Assembly (NCBI GenBank): GCA_024638445.1
Contig: JAHEKH010000011.1
Span: 1-45,747, forward strand
DNA: 45,747 bases
From: Gammaproteobacteria bacterium
GTDB lineage: Bacteria; Pseudomonadota; Gammaproteobacteria; Steroidobacterales; JABDKV01
Reading direction: 5' to 3'
The notes below the pieces were generated by a model. It searched no databases. It was not told the DNA's origin and was given only the letters and a program-made list of their open reading frames with translations. The translations under genes were made by a program, and so were the position numbers. This document shows, one piece after another, positions 1 through 9,094 of this stretch (position 1 is its first letter; each line of letters opens with the position of its first letter).

Positions 1-337
1 GTTCGAGGACTTCGCCCAGCCGATAGGACTCGGCGGCTGGCGGCACGTCGGTCGCGGGTGTGCCCTGTTGCCCACGTAAACCCGGCAGGGCCCGCAGGTT
101 GAGACGCAGTCGCTCCAGAAACGGCTGGGCCTCTGCCTGGCGCTCGCCGGACACGGTTACCGCGCTGACCGATTCGAGCAGGGTATCGATCCGGGCGCCC
201 AGCTCGTCTTCGGCCTCGCCGAGGTAGTTCCACCAGTTTGCGGCCAGGCTGCGCGGGTCGGGTGTCGCGTTCGCGGCTTCCTCGGCATACCCCGGCAGGA
301 CGAGGCAGGCACACAGCAGAAGTAGCGCGAGTCTCAC
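1..337 (-). CDS. N-terminal part of an exported protein, possibly an MscS-type mechanosensitive channel (partial)
   Basis: The reading frame starts at a GTG at 337 and runs off the window edge, giving about 112 residues. It opens with a clear signal peptide (MRLALLLLCACLVLPGYA). An acidic, helix-prone periplasmic stretch follows, containing a NWWNYLGEAEDEL motif and a later leucine/arginine-rich helix. The GTG overlaps the TGA of the upstream corA gene (GTGA), so the two are probably translationally coupled. Envelope-exported MscS channels often begin with a signal peptide and a similar helical periplasmic segment with a WW pair, and a CorA neighbour would fit an ion-channel role. The diagnostic MscS transmembrane and beta domains are outside the window, so the family call is an inference and the gene could be another periplasmic helical protein. 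Confidence 0.45.
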   Translation of the reverse strand, partial: MRLALLLLCACLVLPGYAEEAANATPDPRSLAANWWNYLGEAEDELGARIDTLLESVSAVTVSGERQAEAQPFLERLRLNLRALPGLRGQQGTPATDVPPAAESYRLGEVLE

Positions 338-1302
338 AGCCAGTGTTTTCGCTTCAGAACGACAAACAGCGTGACTACCACCGTCAGCATGACGCCCAGC
401 ACCACGAAATAGCCATAGTGCCAGCCGAGCTCGGGCATGTTGCTGAAGTTCATTCCGTAGATACCCGCCAGCAAGCCGAGCGGCATGAAGATGACGGTAA
501 CGATAGTGAGCACCCGCATGATCTGGTTCAGCCGGTGCGAGGAAACGGACAGGTAGGTATTCAGCAGGTCTACCGCCAGCTCCTGGTTGAGGTGGCAGAG
601 GCTGGCCAGCCGCTCCATGTTCTCGTAGATATCGTTGAACTCGTGGTCGTTGAACAGGCCCATCACTCCCTCATCACTCTGGGCGACCTGTTTCATCATC
701 AGGTGCTGGTAAGTCAGGGTGCGGCGCAGCTTTTTCAGGATCCGGTTGTAGGCGGCGAGGTCTTCGAGCAGTTCATCGCTGGGATGTTCGAACATGCGGT
801 CTTCGATCTGGCCGAGACGCTCTTCCATCTCGGTGACAAACGGTGTGTAGCGTTCGACGACCTGGCGGCAGATTCGGTAGACGATGTGTGCCGGCCCACG
901 TTCGAGCTGCGCCACGGTGGTCGCCTTCCAGATTTCGTCAATCGACGCGGTGCCCGGCTGCCGCCGTGTGACCAGGAAGCGATCGCCAACGAATATCGAC
1001 AGGTGGCGGAACCCGAGGTCGTCGCCGGATTCGCTGTCCTGCAGTTCACGTAACAATAGAAACAGACAGTTATCGAACAGCTCCTGCTTTGGCGGATGCC
1101 GGTCGCGCTGCGCGTCCTGGATAGCCAGCGGGTCGATCCCGAACTGTTCGTTCAGGATCTTCTTTTCCCGTTCTTTGTCGATGGAATCGAAATCGACCCA
1201 GATCCAGGCACCCGGTGTTTGCGGTTCCTTGCCCAGGAGCTCCTCGCCACCGGTATGCAGACCGCTGGCCGGATCGTAGATCATCGTGCGAATACCGGGC
1301 AT
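334..1302 (-). CDS. corA: CorA-family magnesium/divalent cation transporter
   Basis: This 322-residue protein is an inner-membrane pentameric channel of the CorA (2-TM-GxN) family, which moves Mg2+, and in some members Co2+, Ni2+ or Zn2+. The signature YGMNF lies near residues 282-286 at the end of the first membrane helix and is followed by the conserved MPEL loop. A second hydrophobic helix and a basic tail (KRKHWL) close the protein. The N-terminal 230 residues are the soluble alpha/beta and long-helix domain. An upstream in-frame TTG at 1317 exists, but AGGAG at 1309-1313 lies 6 nt before the ATG at 1302, which decides the start. The gene is last but one in the protease-rimK-deacylase-corA operon. 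ZntB is the main alternative; the MPEL loop favours CorA. Confidence 0.92.
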   Translation of the reverse strand: MPGIRTMIYDPASGLHTGGEELLGKEPQTPGAWIWVDFDSIDKEREKKILNEQFGIDPLAIQDAQRDRHPPKQELFDNCLFLLLRELQDSESGDDLGFRHLSIFVGDRFLVTRRQPGTASIDEIWKATTVAQLERGPAHIVYRICRQVVERYTPFVTEMEERLGQIEDRMFEHPSDELLEDLAAYNRILKKLRRTLTYQHLMMKQVAQSDEGVMGLFNDHEFNDIYENMERLASLCHLNQELAVDLLNTYLSVSSHRLNQIMRVLTIVTVIFMPLGLLAGIYGMNFSNMPELGWHYGYFVVLGVMLTVVVTLFVVLKRKHWL

Positions 1303-1313
1303 CGGCGACTCCT

Positions 1314-2339
1314 TCAAACGATAGGTGGCGACTGCGGGCTGGGGCCGGTGAGATCCTGGGCCTGCTCGGCAAAGGCCGCCGCAGCCGCGGGTCGCGAAAC
1401 CCGCCCGATATGATAGACAGCTTCACCCTCGTGCACGAGCGGCAGGTTACTGCGGCCGATAATGATGCCTTTTGCCGACGCGGTGACCGCCTGCTCCTCG
1501 GTGCCAAAGGGATCGGACAGCATTCCGAGCTTCTGCCCCTTGGCCACTTCCGCGCCCAGCGGCACGTTGGCCCTGAAAACACCGCTGCCGGGGGCCCGCA
1601 CCCAGGTCGTGGACCGGGCGATAAAGGGCCTGGTGGGCTTTTTCTGCCGTGGCGGCAGCATGCCGAGCAGGCGCATGACATTCAGCACGCCCGTCACACC
1701 GATCCGGATGGCGGCTTCGTCGAAACGCAGCGCTTCACCCGCTTCATAGAGAAGCACGGGGATGCCGCGCTCCGTGGCGGCGTCGCGCAGCGAGCCGTCG
1801 CGGATACCCGAATCCACCAGGACCGGTGCGCCGAACGCGTTACCCATCTTTCGGACCTTCGGATTGGCCAGGTTGCCGCGAATCTGCGGCAGGTTGCTCC
1901 GGTGCAGTGCACCGGTATGCAGGTCGATGCCATGGGTCGATTGCGCGACGACTTCTTCCATAAACAGGTTGGCCATGCGCGACGCCAGCGACCCGCTGGC
2001 GCTGCCGGGAAAGCAGCGGTTGAGATCGCGGCGATCGGGCAGGTAGCGCGACTGGTGCACGACGCCAAGCACGTTGACGATCGGCACTGCGATCAGCGTG
2101 CCGCGCAGGCGGCGCAGGGTTTTGGAGGCGAGCACCCGGCGTACGATCTCGATGCCGTTGAGCTCGTCGCCGTGTATCGCAGCGGAAAGGAACATCGTCG
2201 GTCCGTCCAGCTTACCCTTGAGCACGTGTACCGGCATGTAGATCGGTTCGTGGGTGTAAAGCTGACCGGCAACCAGGTCAATGGTCTCCTGGGTGCCCGG
2301 TTCGACCGCAATACCGCCGATACGTAACTCCTTGCTCAT
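1314..2339 (-). CDS. Succinylglutamate desuccinylase/aspartoacylase family zinc amidohydrolase
   Basis: The protein (341 residues) belongs to the M14-like aspartoacylase/AstE family, zinc enzymes that hydrolyse N-acyl amino acids or related amide bonds. The zinc site is visible as HGDE at residues 56-59 (His56, Glu59) and His141 in GIDLHTG. The substrate-carboxylate motif appears as [11 protein letters not shown] around residues 102-112, and a YEAGE segment probably carries the catalytic Glu. The ATG overlaps the rimK stop (ATGA). Its position beside a RimK ligase and a RimB-like protease is a recurrent gammaproteobacterial arrangement, so its substrate is more likely a peptide or modified amino acid linked to RimK activity than succinylglutamate; no arginine-catabolism genes are nearby. 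That substrate assignment is inference. Confidence 0.88.
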   Translation of the reverse strand: MSKELRIGGIAVEPGTQETIDLVAGQLYTHEPIYMPVHVLKGKLDGPTMFLSAAIHGDELNGIEIVRRVLASKTLRRLRGTLIAVPIVNVLGVVHQSRYLPDRRDLNRCFPGSASGSLASRMANLFMEEVVAQSTHGIDLHTGALHRSNLPQIRGNLANPKVRKMGNAFGAPVLVDSGIRDGSLRDAATERGIPVLLYEAGEALRFDEAAIRIGVTGVLNVMRLLGMLPPRQKKPTRPFIARSTTWVRAPGSGVFRANVPLGAEVAKGQKLGMLSDPFGTEEQAVTASAKGIIIGRSNLPLVHEGEAVYHIGRVSRPAAAAAFAEQAQDLTGPSPQSPPIV

Positions 2340-3277
2340 CCCCTGCCTCTGGTACGCGTGCGGTGTGGCCGGGCGTTCTTCTCGATGAACTTCATAATGA
2401 TTCCGGCCACGTCCTTACCGGTTGCGCCCTCAATGCCTTCGAGTCCGGGCGAGGAATTGACCTCGATAACCACGGGTCCGCGTTCGGAGCGCAACACGTC
2501 GACACCGGCCACATTGAGCCCCATCACCTTGGCCGCACGGACGGCGGTCGCACGCTCCTCCGGGGTCAGTTTGACCAGTTCGGCGCTGCCGCCGCGATGC
2601 AGGTTCGAGCGAAACTCGCCTTCCCCGGCCTGTCGCTTCATGGCTGCAATGACCCGGTCGCCGACGACCAGGCAACGAATATCGGCGCCACCGGCTTCCT
2701 TGATGAACTCCTGCACCAGGATGTTGGCGTTGAGGCCCATGAAGGCCTCGATCACGCTTTCCGCAGCCTTGGGTGTTTCCGCCAGCACCACGCCAATGCC
2801 CTGGGTGCCTTCCAGCAGTTTGATCACCAGCGGGGCACCGCCGACCATTCCGAGCATGTCTTTGACGTCGTCCGGCGCGTGGGCAAAACCGGTTCTCGGC
2901 AGACCTACACCCTTGCGGGCCAGCAGCTGTAAAGAACGCAGCTTGTCGCGTGAGCGGCTGATCGCCACCGATTCATTGACCGGAAACACTCCCATCATTT
3001 CGAACTGGCGCAGCACCGCGGTGCCGTAGAAAGTCACCGATGCGCCGATGCGGGGAATAACTGCGTCGAAATCCTCCAGCTTCTTTCCGTTGACGTGAAT
3101 CTCCGGATTGTTCGGCGCTATATTCATGTAGCAGCGTAGCGGGTTGATGACCCGCACGGTGTGGCCGCGCTCCGTGGCCGCCTCGACCAGTCGCCGGGTG
3201 GAATAAAGCCTGGGTCCACGCGACAGGATCGCAATTCGCAGCTTCGGGCGCTCGGGCTTGTGTTCCTGGTCCATCAT
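2336..3277 (-). CDS. rimK: RimK-type alpha-L-glutamate ligase (ATP-grasp)
   Basis: This cytoplasmic ATP-grasp ligase (313 residues) is related to RimK, which adds glutamate residues to the C-terminus of ribosomal protein S6, and to LysX-type ligases. Family hallmarks are the N-terminal [18 protein letters not shown] segment, the conserved PRIG loop, [11 protein letters not shown] (ATP-grasp lysine and glycine loop), [17 protein letters not shown], and [12 protein letters not shown] (metal-binding Glu/Asn). The start is set at the first ATG of an ATGATG pair at 3277: GGAG lies just upstream and the ATG overlaps the TGA of the protease gene. A longer in-frame extension to 3331 would run through that gene and is rejected. 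The Arg-rich C-terminal tail is unusual and of unknown role. Confidence 0.93.
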   Translation of the reverse strand: MMDQEHKPERPKLRIAILSRGPRLYSTRRLVEAATERGHTVRVINPLRCYMNIAPNNPEIHVNGKKLEDFDAVIPRIGASVTFYGTAVLRQFEMMGVFPVNESVAISRSRDKLRSLQLLARKGVGLPRTGFAHAPDDVKDMLGMVGGAPLVIKLLEGTQGIGVVLAETPKAAESVIEAFMGLNANILVQEFIKEAGGADIRCLVVGDRVIAAMKRQAGEGEFRSNLHRGGSAELVKLTPEERATAVRAAKVMGLNVAGVDVLRSERGPVVIEVNSSPGLEGIEGATGKDVAGIIMKFIEKNARPHRTRTRGRG

Positions 3278-3720
3278 TTTTTCTCCGGTTTGTTGCCGCC
3301 CAGGTAAGAACGCCCGGGATGTACGACACAACGTTTACGCATGGCGGTGCGGCCCAGCAACATCCGGAATCGCATGTTGTCACGCGACGTCAGAGTTATC
3401 TCGATGGGCCAGCGCCTGCCGGCTATTTCAACGGTTGTCTCGATAACCGGGCGCATCTCGCGGTGGCCACCGGAGTCGGTTACCCAGCGCTCGTCGAGTA
3501 TCTCTGCTTCGCAGAAAATTTCTGTCTCGCTGTCGCGCTGCCTGGGGTGCAGACCGAAACGTACCGTGGGCCGTTCGCGGTCTTCGAGTTTTTCGATAAA
3601 GAAGGCGTGCAATGCAGAGGTTCGGGCACCCGTATCGACCTTGGCCTTGATGCGCTCGATGCCAAGATCCGGCAAGGAAACCCATTCACGCCAGCCGAGG
3701 GGGATTTTTTCCTTGCTCAT
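3274..3720 (-). CDS. Retropepsin-like 'ATP-dependent zinc protease' (RimB family, PF05618)
   Basis: The small cytoplasmic protein (148 residues) has the aspartic-protease-like signature [12 protein letters not shown], with Asp29-Thr30-Gly31 near the N-terminus, typical of the PF05618 family encoded beside rimK. In Pseudomonas, RimB of this family works with RimK in S6 glutamylation. The ATG at 3720 is chosen because AGGAG lies upstream (CCCAGGAGCGGCG); an in-frame extension to 3756 would start inside the terminator hairpin. It is the first gene of the operon that continues with rimK, the deacylase, corA and the exported protein. Only 57 bp, mostly the terminator of the sortase operon, separate it from the preceding gene. 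It therefore needs either a promoter within the preceding gene or readthrough. Confidence 0.88.
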   Translation of the reverse strand: MSKEKIPLGWREWVSLPDLGIERIKAKVDTGARTSALHAFFIEKLEDRERPTVRFGLHPRQRDSETEIFCEAEILDERWVTDSGGHREMRPVIETTVEIAGRRWPIEITLTSRDNMRFRMLLGRTAMRKRCVVHPGRSYLGGNKPEKK

Positions 3721-3740
3721 CGCCGCTCCTGGGAATACCT

Positions 3741-3770
3741 GAAAACCCGGGGACACGGCGTGTCCCCGGG
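3741..3770 (-). terminator. Rho-independent terminator of the sortase operon
   Basis: A perfect 11-bp inverted repeat (CCCGGGGACAC, positions 3746-3756 and 3760-3770) with a 3-nt loop is followed on the minus strand by GTTTTC. It lies 8 bp after the stop of the LPXTG-like protein gene and immediately before the Shine-Dalgarno of the zinc-protease gene, so it can separate or attenuate expression between the two operons. Confidence 0.85.
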
Positions 3771-3777
3771 CTCCATC

Positions 3778-4281
3778 TTAACGCTGCCGGCGGGCCAGGC
3801 GCGCGCCAATAGCGATTGCCAGCGCCAGCAATCCCGCCAGACCGACGAGCGGCAAGGGGCTGGCGGTCTTCGGCAGCATCGCCGGCGCCGCAGGTGCCGG
3901 TGCCTGGACAGCGATAACCGGTGGTGCGGGCGGTGCGGCAGGCGGCGTTGCCTGTGGCGGACCGGCGTCTACCAGGACCAGTTCGCCGCTGGCGGCACGT
4001 GTCACGTAGGCACGCAACCGCTGACGCGGCTGCAGGGCGGTGACATCGGTCGGCTGACCATCGATATAGAAGCGGAAGTCGCTGGGCACGCGGAACGTGC
4101 GGCGGCCTTCCAGTTCGAAGACCCGCGCGGTGAGCCGGCGACCGTCAACCCGTACAACCTGGAGGTTGTAGACGTCGACGTTGTCCTGCACCCAGGTGAA
4201 CGGCTGTTGGGCGTGGCTGGCCTGCGGTGTCAGTCCCGCGACGAAAAATACGGCAAACGCCGTAAGTATTAATCTGCTCAT
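3778..4281 (-). CDS. Exported protein with C-terminal LPKTA sorting signal (probable sortase substrate)
   Basis: This 167-residue protein has a signal peptide cleaved after about residue 24 (ASHA). A small beta-rich domain spans about residues 28-95 (DNVDVYNLQVVRVDGRRL onward), and a proline/alanine-rich linker spans about 108-135. The C-terminus has a textbook tripartite cell-wall sorting signal: LPKTAS at 136-141, a hydrophobic helix at 143-160 and an Arg-rich tail (ARRQR). Such signals are normal in Gram-positives and uncommon in Gram-negatives. The gene overlaps the sortase gene by 4 bp (ATGA) and has a good GGAGG ribosome site, so it is almost certainly that sortase's substrate. I do not recognise the N-terminal domain, and what the protein would be joined to is unknown. 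Confidence 0.85.
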   Translation of the reverse strand: MSRLILTAFAVFFVAGLTPQASHAQQPFTWVQDNVDVYNLQVVRVDGRRLTARVFELEGRRTFRVPSDFRFYIDGQPTDVTALQPRQRLRAYVTRAASGELVLVDAGPPQATPPAAPPAPPVIAVQAPAPAAPAMLPKTASPLPLVGLAGLLALAIAIGARLARRQR

Positions 4282-4907
4282 TGATGGTTTCCTCCAGTTG
4301 CAGATTGCTCGAGCACGGCCCGGACCACGAAACGTTGTGGCGCCGGACCGACAAAATAGAACGGGTAACAGGTGATCAGCGTGAGCACCGGTTCCTCTGT
4401 GGCGGCCATGACGTGGACCGCATCGGGGTCCACAATCGTGGTCTCTTCGACGGTATAGCGGTGTTTTCCGGTCAGGGTCTGCACCACGATCGTGTCGCCT
4501 TCGCCGATCTCGCCGAGCTGACGGAAAAAACCGTCGCGGTGGGCGGCGAGCACTGTGTTGCCGGTGCTGCCAGCGACCGGCGTAGCGGGCACCCGGCCGA
4601 CCGAACGGTTGAGCGTCAGTTCATCGACGCCCTCGCGGACCGGCGCTTCCAGGCCGATGACCGGAATCCTGATGACCGCTTCGGGCAAACCGGGACTGCT
4701 GCGCAGTGCTTCGCGGTAGGCTTCCTGGCGCGATGCCGACCACAGCGCCTGTTCTTCGCTGTCGATCTCCAGTGCGCTGCGTTGAAACGCATGGAGATCC
4801 TGCGACGATGCCAGCTCGGCATGTCCCGTTGCCGCCAGGTAGGTGCCCAGCAACACGACAGCGGCGACCCAGGCCAGGGCCTCCATGACGCGCAACAGGT
4901 TATTCAC
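4278..4907 (-). CDS. Sortase (class D/E-like) of a Gram-negative bacterium
   Basis: Sortases are membrane-anchored cysteine transpeptidases that cleave LPXTG-type motifs and transfer the protein to an amine acceptor. This 209-residue protein has an N-terminal membrane anchor (residues 9-26), a helical linker, and a sortase beta-barrel from about residue 77. The catalytic triad is visible: His123 (LAAHRD), Cys180 (TLITCYPF) and Arg192 (PQRFVV). The TLITC-YPF signature fits class D-like enzymes. The start is a GTG at 4907 overlapping the end of the LapA gene; an ATG at residue 8 (4886) is an alternative that keeps the anchor. The neighbouring LPKTA protein is the obvious substrate. The proteobacterial class GN system usually sits with a VIT/vWFA protein, which is absent here. 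Confidence 0.92.
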   Translation of the reverse strand: MNNLLRVMEALAWVAAVVLLGTYLAATGHAELASSQDLHAFQRSALEIDSEEQALWSASRQEAYREALRSSPGLPEAVIRIPVIGLEAPVREGVDELTLNRSVGRVPATPVAGSTGNTVLAAHRDGFFRQLGEIGEGDTIVVQTLTGKHRYTVEETTIVDPDAVHVMAATEEPVLTLITCYPFYFVGPAPQRFVVRAVLEQSATGGNHQ

Positions 4908-5112
4908 CCGAGGCGTTTCGCGACAGGCGCCAGATCGCGCGCAAGAACCAGCCGATCACGATGCCGATCGCCAGCATCAGGTAAATCAGCAGTGCCCGGG
5001 AAATCTCGACCGACCAGAAAGCCAGCCGGATCTCGACGACCTGCGAGTTCTGCACCGCGAACAGCGTAACCAGCACCAGCAGGATGGCGGCAACGGCAAT
5101 TTTCACTCGCAT
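4900..5112 (-). CDS. LapA-like (DUF1049) small inner-membrane protein
   Basis: The 70-residue protein has two predicted membrane helices. The first (KIAVAAILLVLVTLFAVQNS) leads into the conserved NSQ-VEIRLAFW turn typical of the lipopolysaccharide assembly protein A domain. The second (ALLIYLMLAIGIVIGWFL) is followed by a basic tail. AGGAG 7 nt upstream supports the ATG at 5112; an upstream TTG at 5118 would be too close to that site. LapA normally partners LapB in controlling LPS synthesis. Here no lapB is adjacent and the gene instead lies between a coiled-coil protein and the sortase, so its role may be linked to envelope anchoring. The family call is good; the function in this context is inference. 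Confidence 0.8.
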   Translation of the reverse strand: MRVKIAVAAILLVLVTLFAVQNSQVVEIRLAFWSVEISRALLIYLMLAIGIVIGWFLRAIWRLSRNASGE

Positions 5113-5130
5113 AGTCAATCTCCTTACGAC

Positions 5131-5415
5131 TTACCGGAAGCGGCTGATGAACGCGTTGATGGCCTGCCCGAGATCGTCCCAGGCGGCATCCAGCGATCGC
5201 CGGTTACGCTCCCACGAATCGGCGTCATCCGAACACAGGCGGGCCAGTCGTCGCTCGACGGTGGCCAACTGTACCTCGAGACGGGTCTTGCAGCGACCGA
5301 TGCTGTCGGCCTGGCTGCCGAGTCTAGCGAGTTTTTCGCGGACTTCGGTCAGGCGAAGCTGAGTCTGTGCCAGGTAGGCCTCACGCACCCCGGAACGGTC
5401 CTGCTCGGTGTTCAT
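5131..5415 (-). CDS. Small coiled-coil protein of unknown function, first gene of the sortase operon
   Basis: The 94-residue protein is nearly all alpha-helical, with heptad-like leucine/arginine patterns (QTQLRLTEVREKLARL, LEVQLATVERRLARL) and a C-terminal SWERNRRSLDAAWDDLGQAINAF segment. That last pattern recalls small stress-related coiled-coil proteins whose C-terminal helix carries W-x(n)-AW. It has no signal peptide or membrane helix and two isolated cysteines. The gene is 18 bp upstream of the LapA-like gene, and its promoter region is shared divergently with the LysR gene. No catalytic motif is visible. It may be a cytosolic scaffold for the envelope operon. Confidence 0.75.
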   Translation of the reverse strand: MNTEQDRSGVREAYLAQTQLRLTEVREKLARLGSQADSIGRCKTRLEVQLATVERRLARLCSDDADSWERNRRSLDAAWDDLGQAINAFISRFR

Positions 5416-5440
5416 CGCTGGCCAGAATAGGGTGATGGCT

Positions 5441-5470
5441 GTAATAAATCTAACTATTTTTTATTGTCAT
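5441..5470 (-). promoter_or_regulatory. Candidate sigma-70 promoter for the sortase operon
   Basis: On the minus strand ATGACA (5470-5465) and TATTAC (5446-5441) are separated by 18 bp, and transcription would begin near 5434, about 19 nt before the ATG of the coiled-coil gene. The -35 hexamer occupies almost the same bases as the -35 of the divergent LysR promoter, so the two would compete for RNA polymerase. Prediction from consensus only. Confidence 0.45.
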
Positions 5471-5492
5471 TTCTACAACTTATTTTTATTAT
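5464..5492 (+). promoter_or_regulatory. Sigma-70 promoter of the LysR gene, placed for a leaderless transcript
   Basis: TTGTCA (5464-5469) and TATTAT (5487-5492) are separated by exactly 17 bp. Only 6 nt (TGTCCG) separate the -10 element from the ATG at 5499, so the transcript would begin at or next to the start codon. No Shine-Dalgarno sequence is present. The surrounding 83 bp are strikingly AT-rich for this genome. Confidence 0.6.
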
Positions 5493-5498
5493 TGTCCG

Positions 5499-6344
5499 AT
5501 GGACCTGGAACTCCTCAGAACCTTCCTCGAACTCAACCGCAGCCGCCATTTCGGCCGCAGCGCCGAGGCCCTGCACGTCACCCAGGCGGCGGTCAGTTCC
5601 CGGCTCAAGTCGCTGGAGCAACTGCTCGGGACCACGTTATTCGAACGCAACCGGCGCGAGATGCGCCTGACGCCCGAGGGCAGCCGCCTTATTCCGCACG
5701 CCCAGCGGCTGATCGCCGCATGGCGGGCGGCCCGCCAGGACGTGTCGCTGGGAGATGCCGCCGCCCAGCTGGTGATTGGCGGCAGCCTGCGGCTATGGGA
5801 TGTATTGCTGCAGCGCTGGCTGCACGAGATGCGCCGGAACTGGCCCGACATGGCGCTGATCGCAGAATCCCAGACACAGGAGGTGCTAACCCGACGGCTG
5901 ATTGATGGCACGCTCGATGTCGCCATCATGCTCGAGCCGGCGCAGCTCGAGATCATGCACATCCGCGAAATCGCCAGGCTCAGGCTGGTTTGTGTATCGA
6001 ACCAGAAGGGAATCCCGGTCGAGCAGGCGCTGGCGCAGGACTATGTCTACGTCGACTGGGGGCTGTCCTTTGCGCTGGACCACCGGCGCGCTTTTCCGGA
6101 TGCCGCCGAGGCGATGACCCGAGTTTCGCATCCGAAGATGGCGCTGGAATACATCAACTCCGTCGGCGGCTCTGCCTACCTGCCGGAACGGATGATAGTG
6201 AAGGATCTAGAGTTCGGTTTGCTGCATCTGGTCGAAGACGCGCCGGACTTTGAACGCCAGGCCTATGCCACCTACCCGGTGCGTTCGTCGAGACTGGACC
6301 TCATCGATGAGTGCCTGGCGCTGATCCCGGCCACGTTGGCCTAG
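5499..6344 (+). CDS. LysR-family transcriptional regulator, HdfR-like
   Basis: The protein (281 residues) has the LysR winged helix-turn-helix at residues 1-60 (MDLELLRTFLEL, RSAEALHVTQAAVSSRLKSLEQLLG, LFERNRREMRLTPEG) and a C-terminal effector domain. The N-terminal sequence, especially FLEL-RSRHFGR-AEAL, closely follows the HdfR subfamily, which represses flagellar genes in enteric bacteria. The ATG at 5499 must be the true start because the HTH begins there, although there is no Shine-Dalgarno. The gene is divergent from the sortase operon across 83 bp, the classic arrangement for a LysR protein that controls its neighbour. Regulation of the sortase operon is inferred from this position only. 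Confidence 0.88.
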   Translation: MDLELLRTFLELNRSRHFGRSAEALHVTQAAVSSRLKSLEQLLGTTLFERNRREMRLTPEGSRLIPHAQRLIAAWRAARQDVSLGDAAAQLVIGGSLRLWDVLLQRWLHEMRRNWPDMALIAESQTQEVLTRRLIDGTLDVAIMLEPAQLEIMHIREIARLRLVCVSNQKGIPVEQALAQDYVYVDWGLSFALDHRRAFPDAAEAMTRVSHPKMALEYINSVGGSAYLPERMIVKDLEFGLLHLVEDAPDFERQAYATYPVRSSRLDLIDECLALIPATLA

Positions 6345-6478
6345 CGCTTTCCGCAGCGGGAAGTTGGGCATATGCTTACCGAGCATGGCAATGTTGGGCC
6401 TGGACAGTTGCCGACACCCGCAAGAGACGCTGTCCCGGTTACCACAGACTTCTTCCGGTAAAGCGAAGAGTACCGATT

Positions 6479-7204
6479 ATGGAATGGATCACGATGCCCG
6501 AAGCGTGGCTGGCGCTGGTCACACTAACGCTGATGGAGATCGTCCTCGGCATCGACAACATTGTCTTCATCTCGATCCTGGTGGGGCGGCTGCCGGAGGC
6601 CCAGCGGGCGCGGGCGCGATTCATCGGGCTGAGCCTGGCACTGGTGGGCCGGGTCATATTCCTTCTGCTGATCAGCTGGATCATGCGCCTGCAGCAGCCG
6701 CTGTTTACGGTCCTCGAAAACGCAGTGTCGGGGCGCGACCTGATCCTGATTGGCGGTGGATTGTTCCTGCTTGCCAAGGCCACCGTGGAGATTCACCGGT
6801 CCCTGGAAGACGCCCATGACGGTTCCGACGCAGCCGGTGGCGTGGCCGTCGCAACGATGGGCAGCGTGCTCGTGCAGATTGCGCTGATCGACCTGGTGTT
6901 TTCAGTCGACTCGGTTATCACGGCAGTCGGCATGGCAGATCATGTTCCGGTGATGGTGCTGGCTATCATGATTTCCATCGGCGTGATGATGCTCGCCGCC
7001 GATCCGATCGGCCGCTTCGTCGACCGTCATCCCACGGTAAAAATGCTGGCGCTGAGTTTCCTGATCCTGATCGGCACCGCGCTGGTCGCTGACGGCCTGG
7101 GCCTGCATATCCCGAAGGGCTACATCTACTTTGCGATGGCTTTTTCCGTCGCGGTAGAAATGCTCAACCTGCGGATGCGCCGCAAACGGCGCGCTAAATC
7201 TTAG
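6479..7204 (+). CDS. TerC-family integral membrane protein
   Basis: This 241-residue polytopic inner-membrane protein belongs to the TerC/Alx/YoaE group, whose members are linked to tellurite resistance, manganese export or metal loading of exported proteins. The two conserved acidic membrane motifs are present: TLMEIVLGIDNIVFIS near residue 15 and QIALIDLVFSVDSVITAVG near residue 140, plus the family's final membrane segments. There are about seven hydrophobic helices. The ATG at 6479 is chosen because the conserved first helix starts right after it. A frame extension to 6311 would overlap the LysR gene and has no family similarity that I can see. The protein lacks the CBS/CorC domains of longer YoaE proteins. 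The substrate is probably a divalent metal, but that is not shown by the sequence. Confidence 0.87.
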   Translation: MEWITMPEAWLALVTLTLMEIVLGIDNIVFISILVGRLPEAQRARARFIGLSLALVGRVIFLLLISWIMRLQQPLFTVLENAVSGRDLILIGGGLFLLAKATVEIHRSLEDAHDGSDAAGGVAVATMGSVLVQIALIDLVFSVDSVITAVGMADHVPVMVLAIMISIGVMMLAADPIGRFVDRHPTVKMLALSFLILIGTALVADGLGLHIPKGYIYFAMAFSVAVEMLNLRMRRKRRAKS

Positions 7205-7244
7205 GAACCCCGCTCGAGGTTTCCCTTCTCCAACAGGAGCGGCC

Positions 7245-7664
7245 TCAGGAGCGTTTGCGGAGCTTCTGGATGGCCTGGAGGATGGCGGCGGCTTCGATGA
7301 GTTCGGCCTGGGCGGTGGCGAGATCGACTTCGCCTTTCTGGTCGCGCAGAGCTTCCTCGGCGCGGCGTTTCGCCTCGAGTGCCGCGGCCTCGTCGAGATC
7401 GTGGGCACGCAGCGCGGTGTCGGCGAGCACGATGACCCGGTTGGGCTGGACTTCGATCATGCCGCCCGAAACGAAAAAGGTCTCCTCGTCGCCGCCCTCG
7501 ACCGGCTGCACCCGGATCTCGCCGGGTCGCAGGCTGGTCAGCAGCGGCGCATGGCGCGGGGCGATACCGATGTCGCCCAGCTTGGCCGGTGCGAACACCA
7601 TGGCGGCGTCGCCGGAATAGATTGCGCCTTCTGCGCTGACAATGTCGACGTGGATGTGTGCCAT
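7245..7664 (-). CDS. atpC: F1Fo ATP synthase epsilon subunit
   Basis: The 139-residue protein forms part of the central stalk of the F1 sector and inhibits ATP hydrolysis. The N-terminal beta-sandwich carries the conserved VSAEGAIYSGDA segment (residues 9-20) and GDIGIAPRHAPLLT, with FFVSGGMIEVQPNRVIVLADTA in the middle. The C-terminal two-helix arm is the Ala/Glu-rich stretch from about residue 88. Length is normal. It is the last gene of the atp operon, 6 bp after atpD, and converges on the TerC gene with 40 bp between the stops. That gap holds only a weak, long-loop inverted repeat (CCGCTC/GAGCGG), not a convincing terminator. Confidence 0.97.
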   Translation of the reverse strand: MAHIHVDIVSAEGAIYSGDAAMVFAPAKLGDIGIAPRHAPLLTSLRPGEIRVQPVEGGDEETFFVSGGMIEVQPNRVIVLADTALRAHDLDEAAALEAKRRAEEALRDQKGEVDLATAQAELIEAAAILQAIQKLRKRS

Positions 7665-7670
7665 GGGTCC

Positions 7671-9071
<1,401 letters not shown>

Positions 9072-9094
9072 TCACTCGTTCGCATTGCGCCGGC

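Noticed and set aside
6345-6478. A yybP-ykoY manganese riboswitch before the TerC gene, as seen before alx
   Set aside because: The conserved core sequences of that riboswitch are not visible in the 134-bp gap, and I see no convincing multi-stem structure.
7205-7244. Bidirectional terminator between the TerC gene and atpC
   Set aside because: The only inverted repeat (CCGCTC/GAGCGG) has a loop of about 21 nt and no T run, too weak to call.
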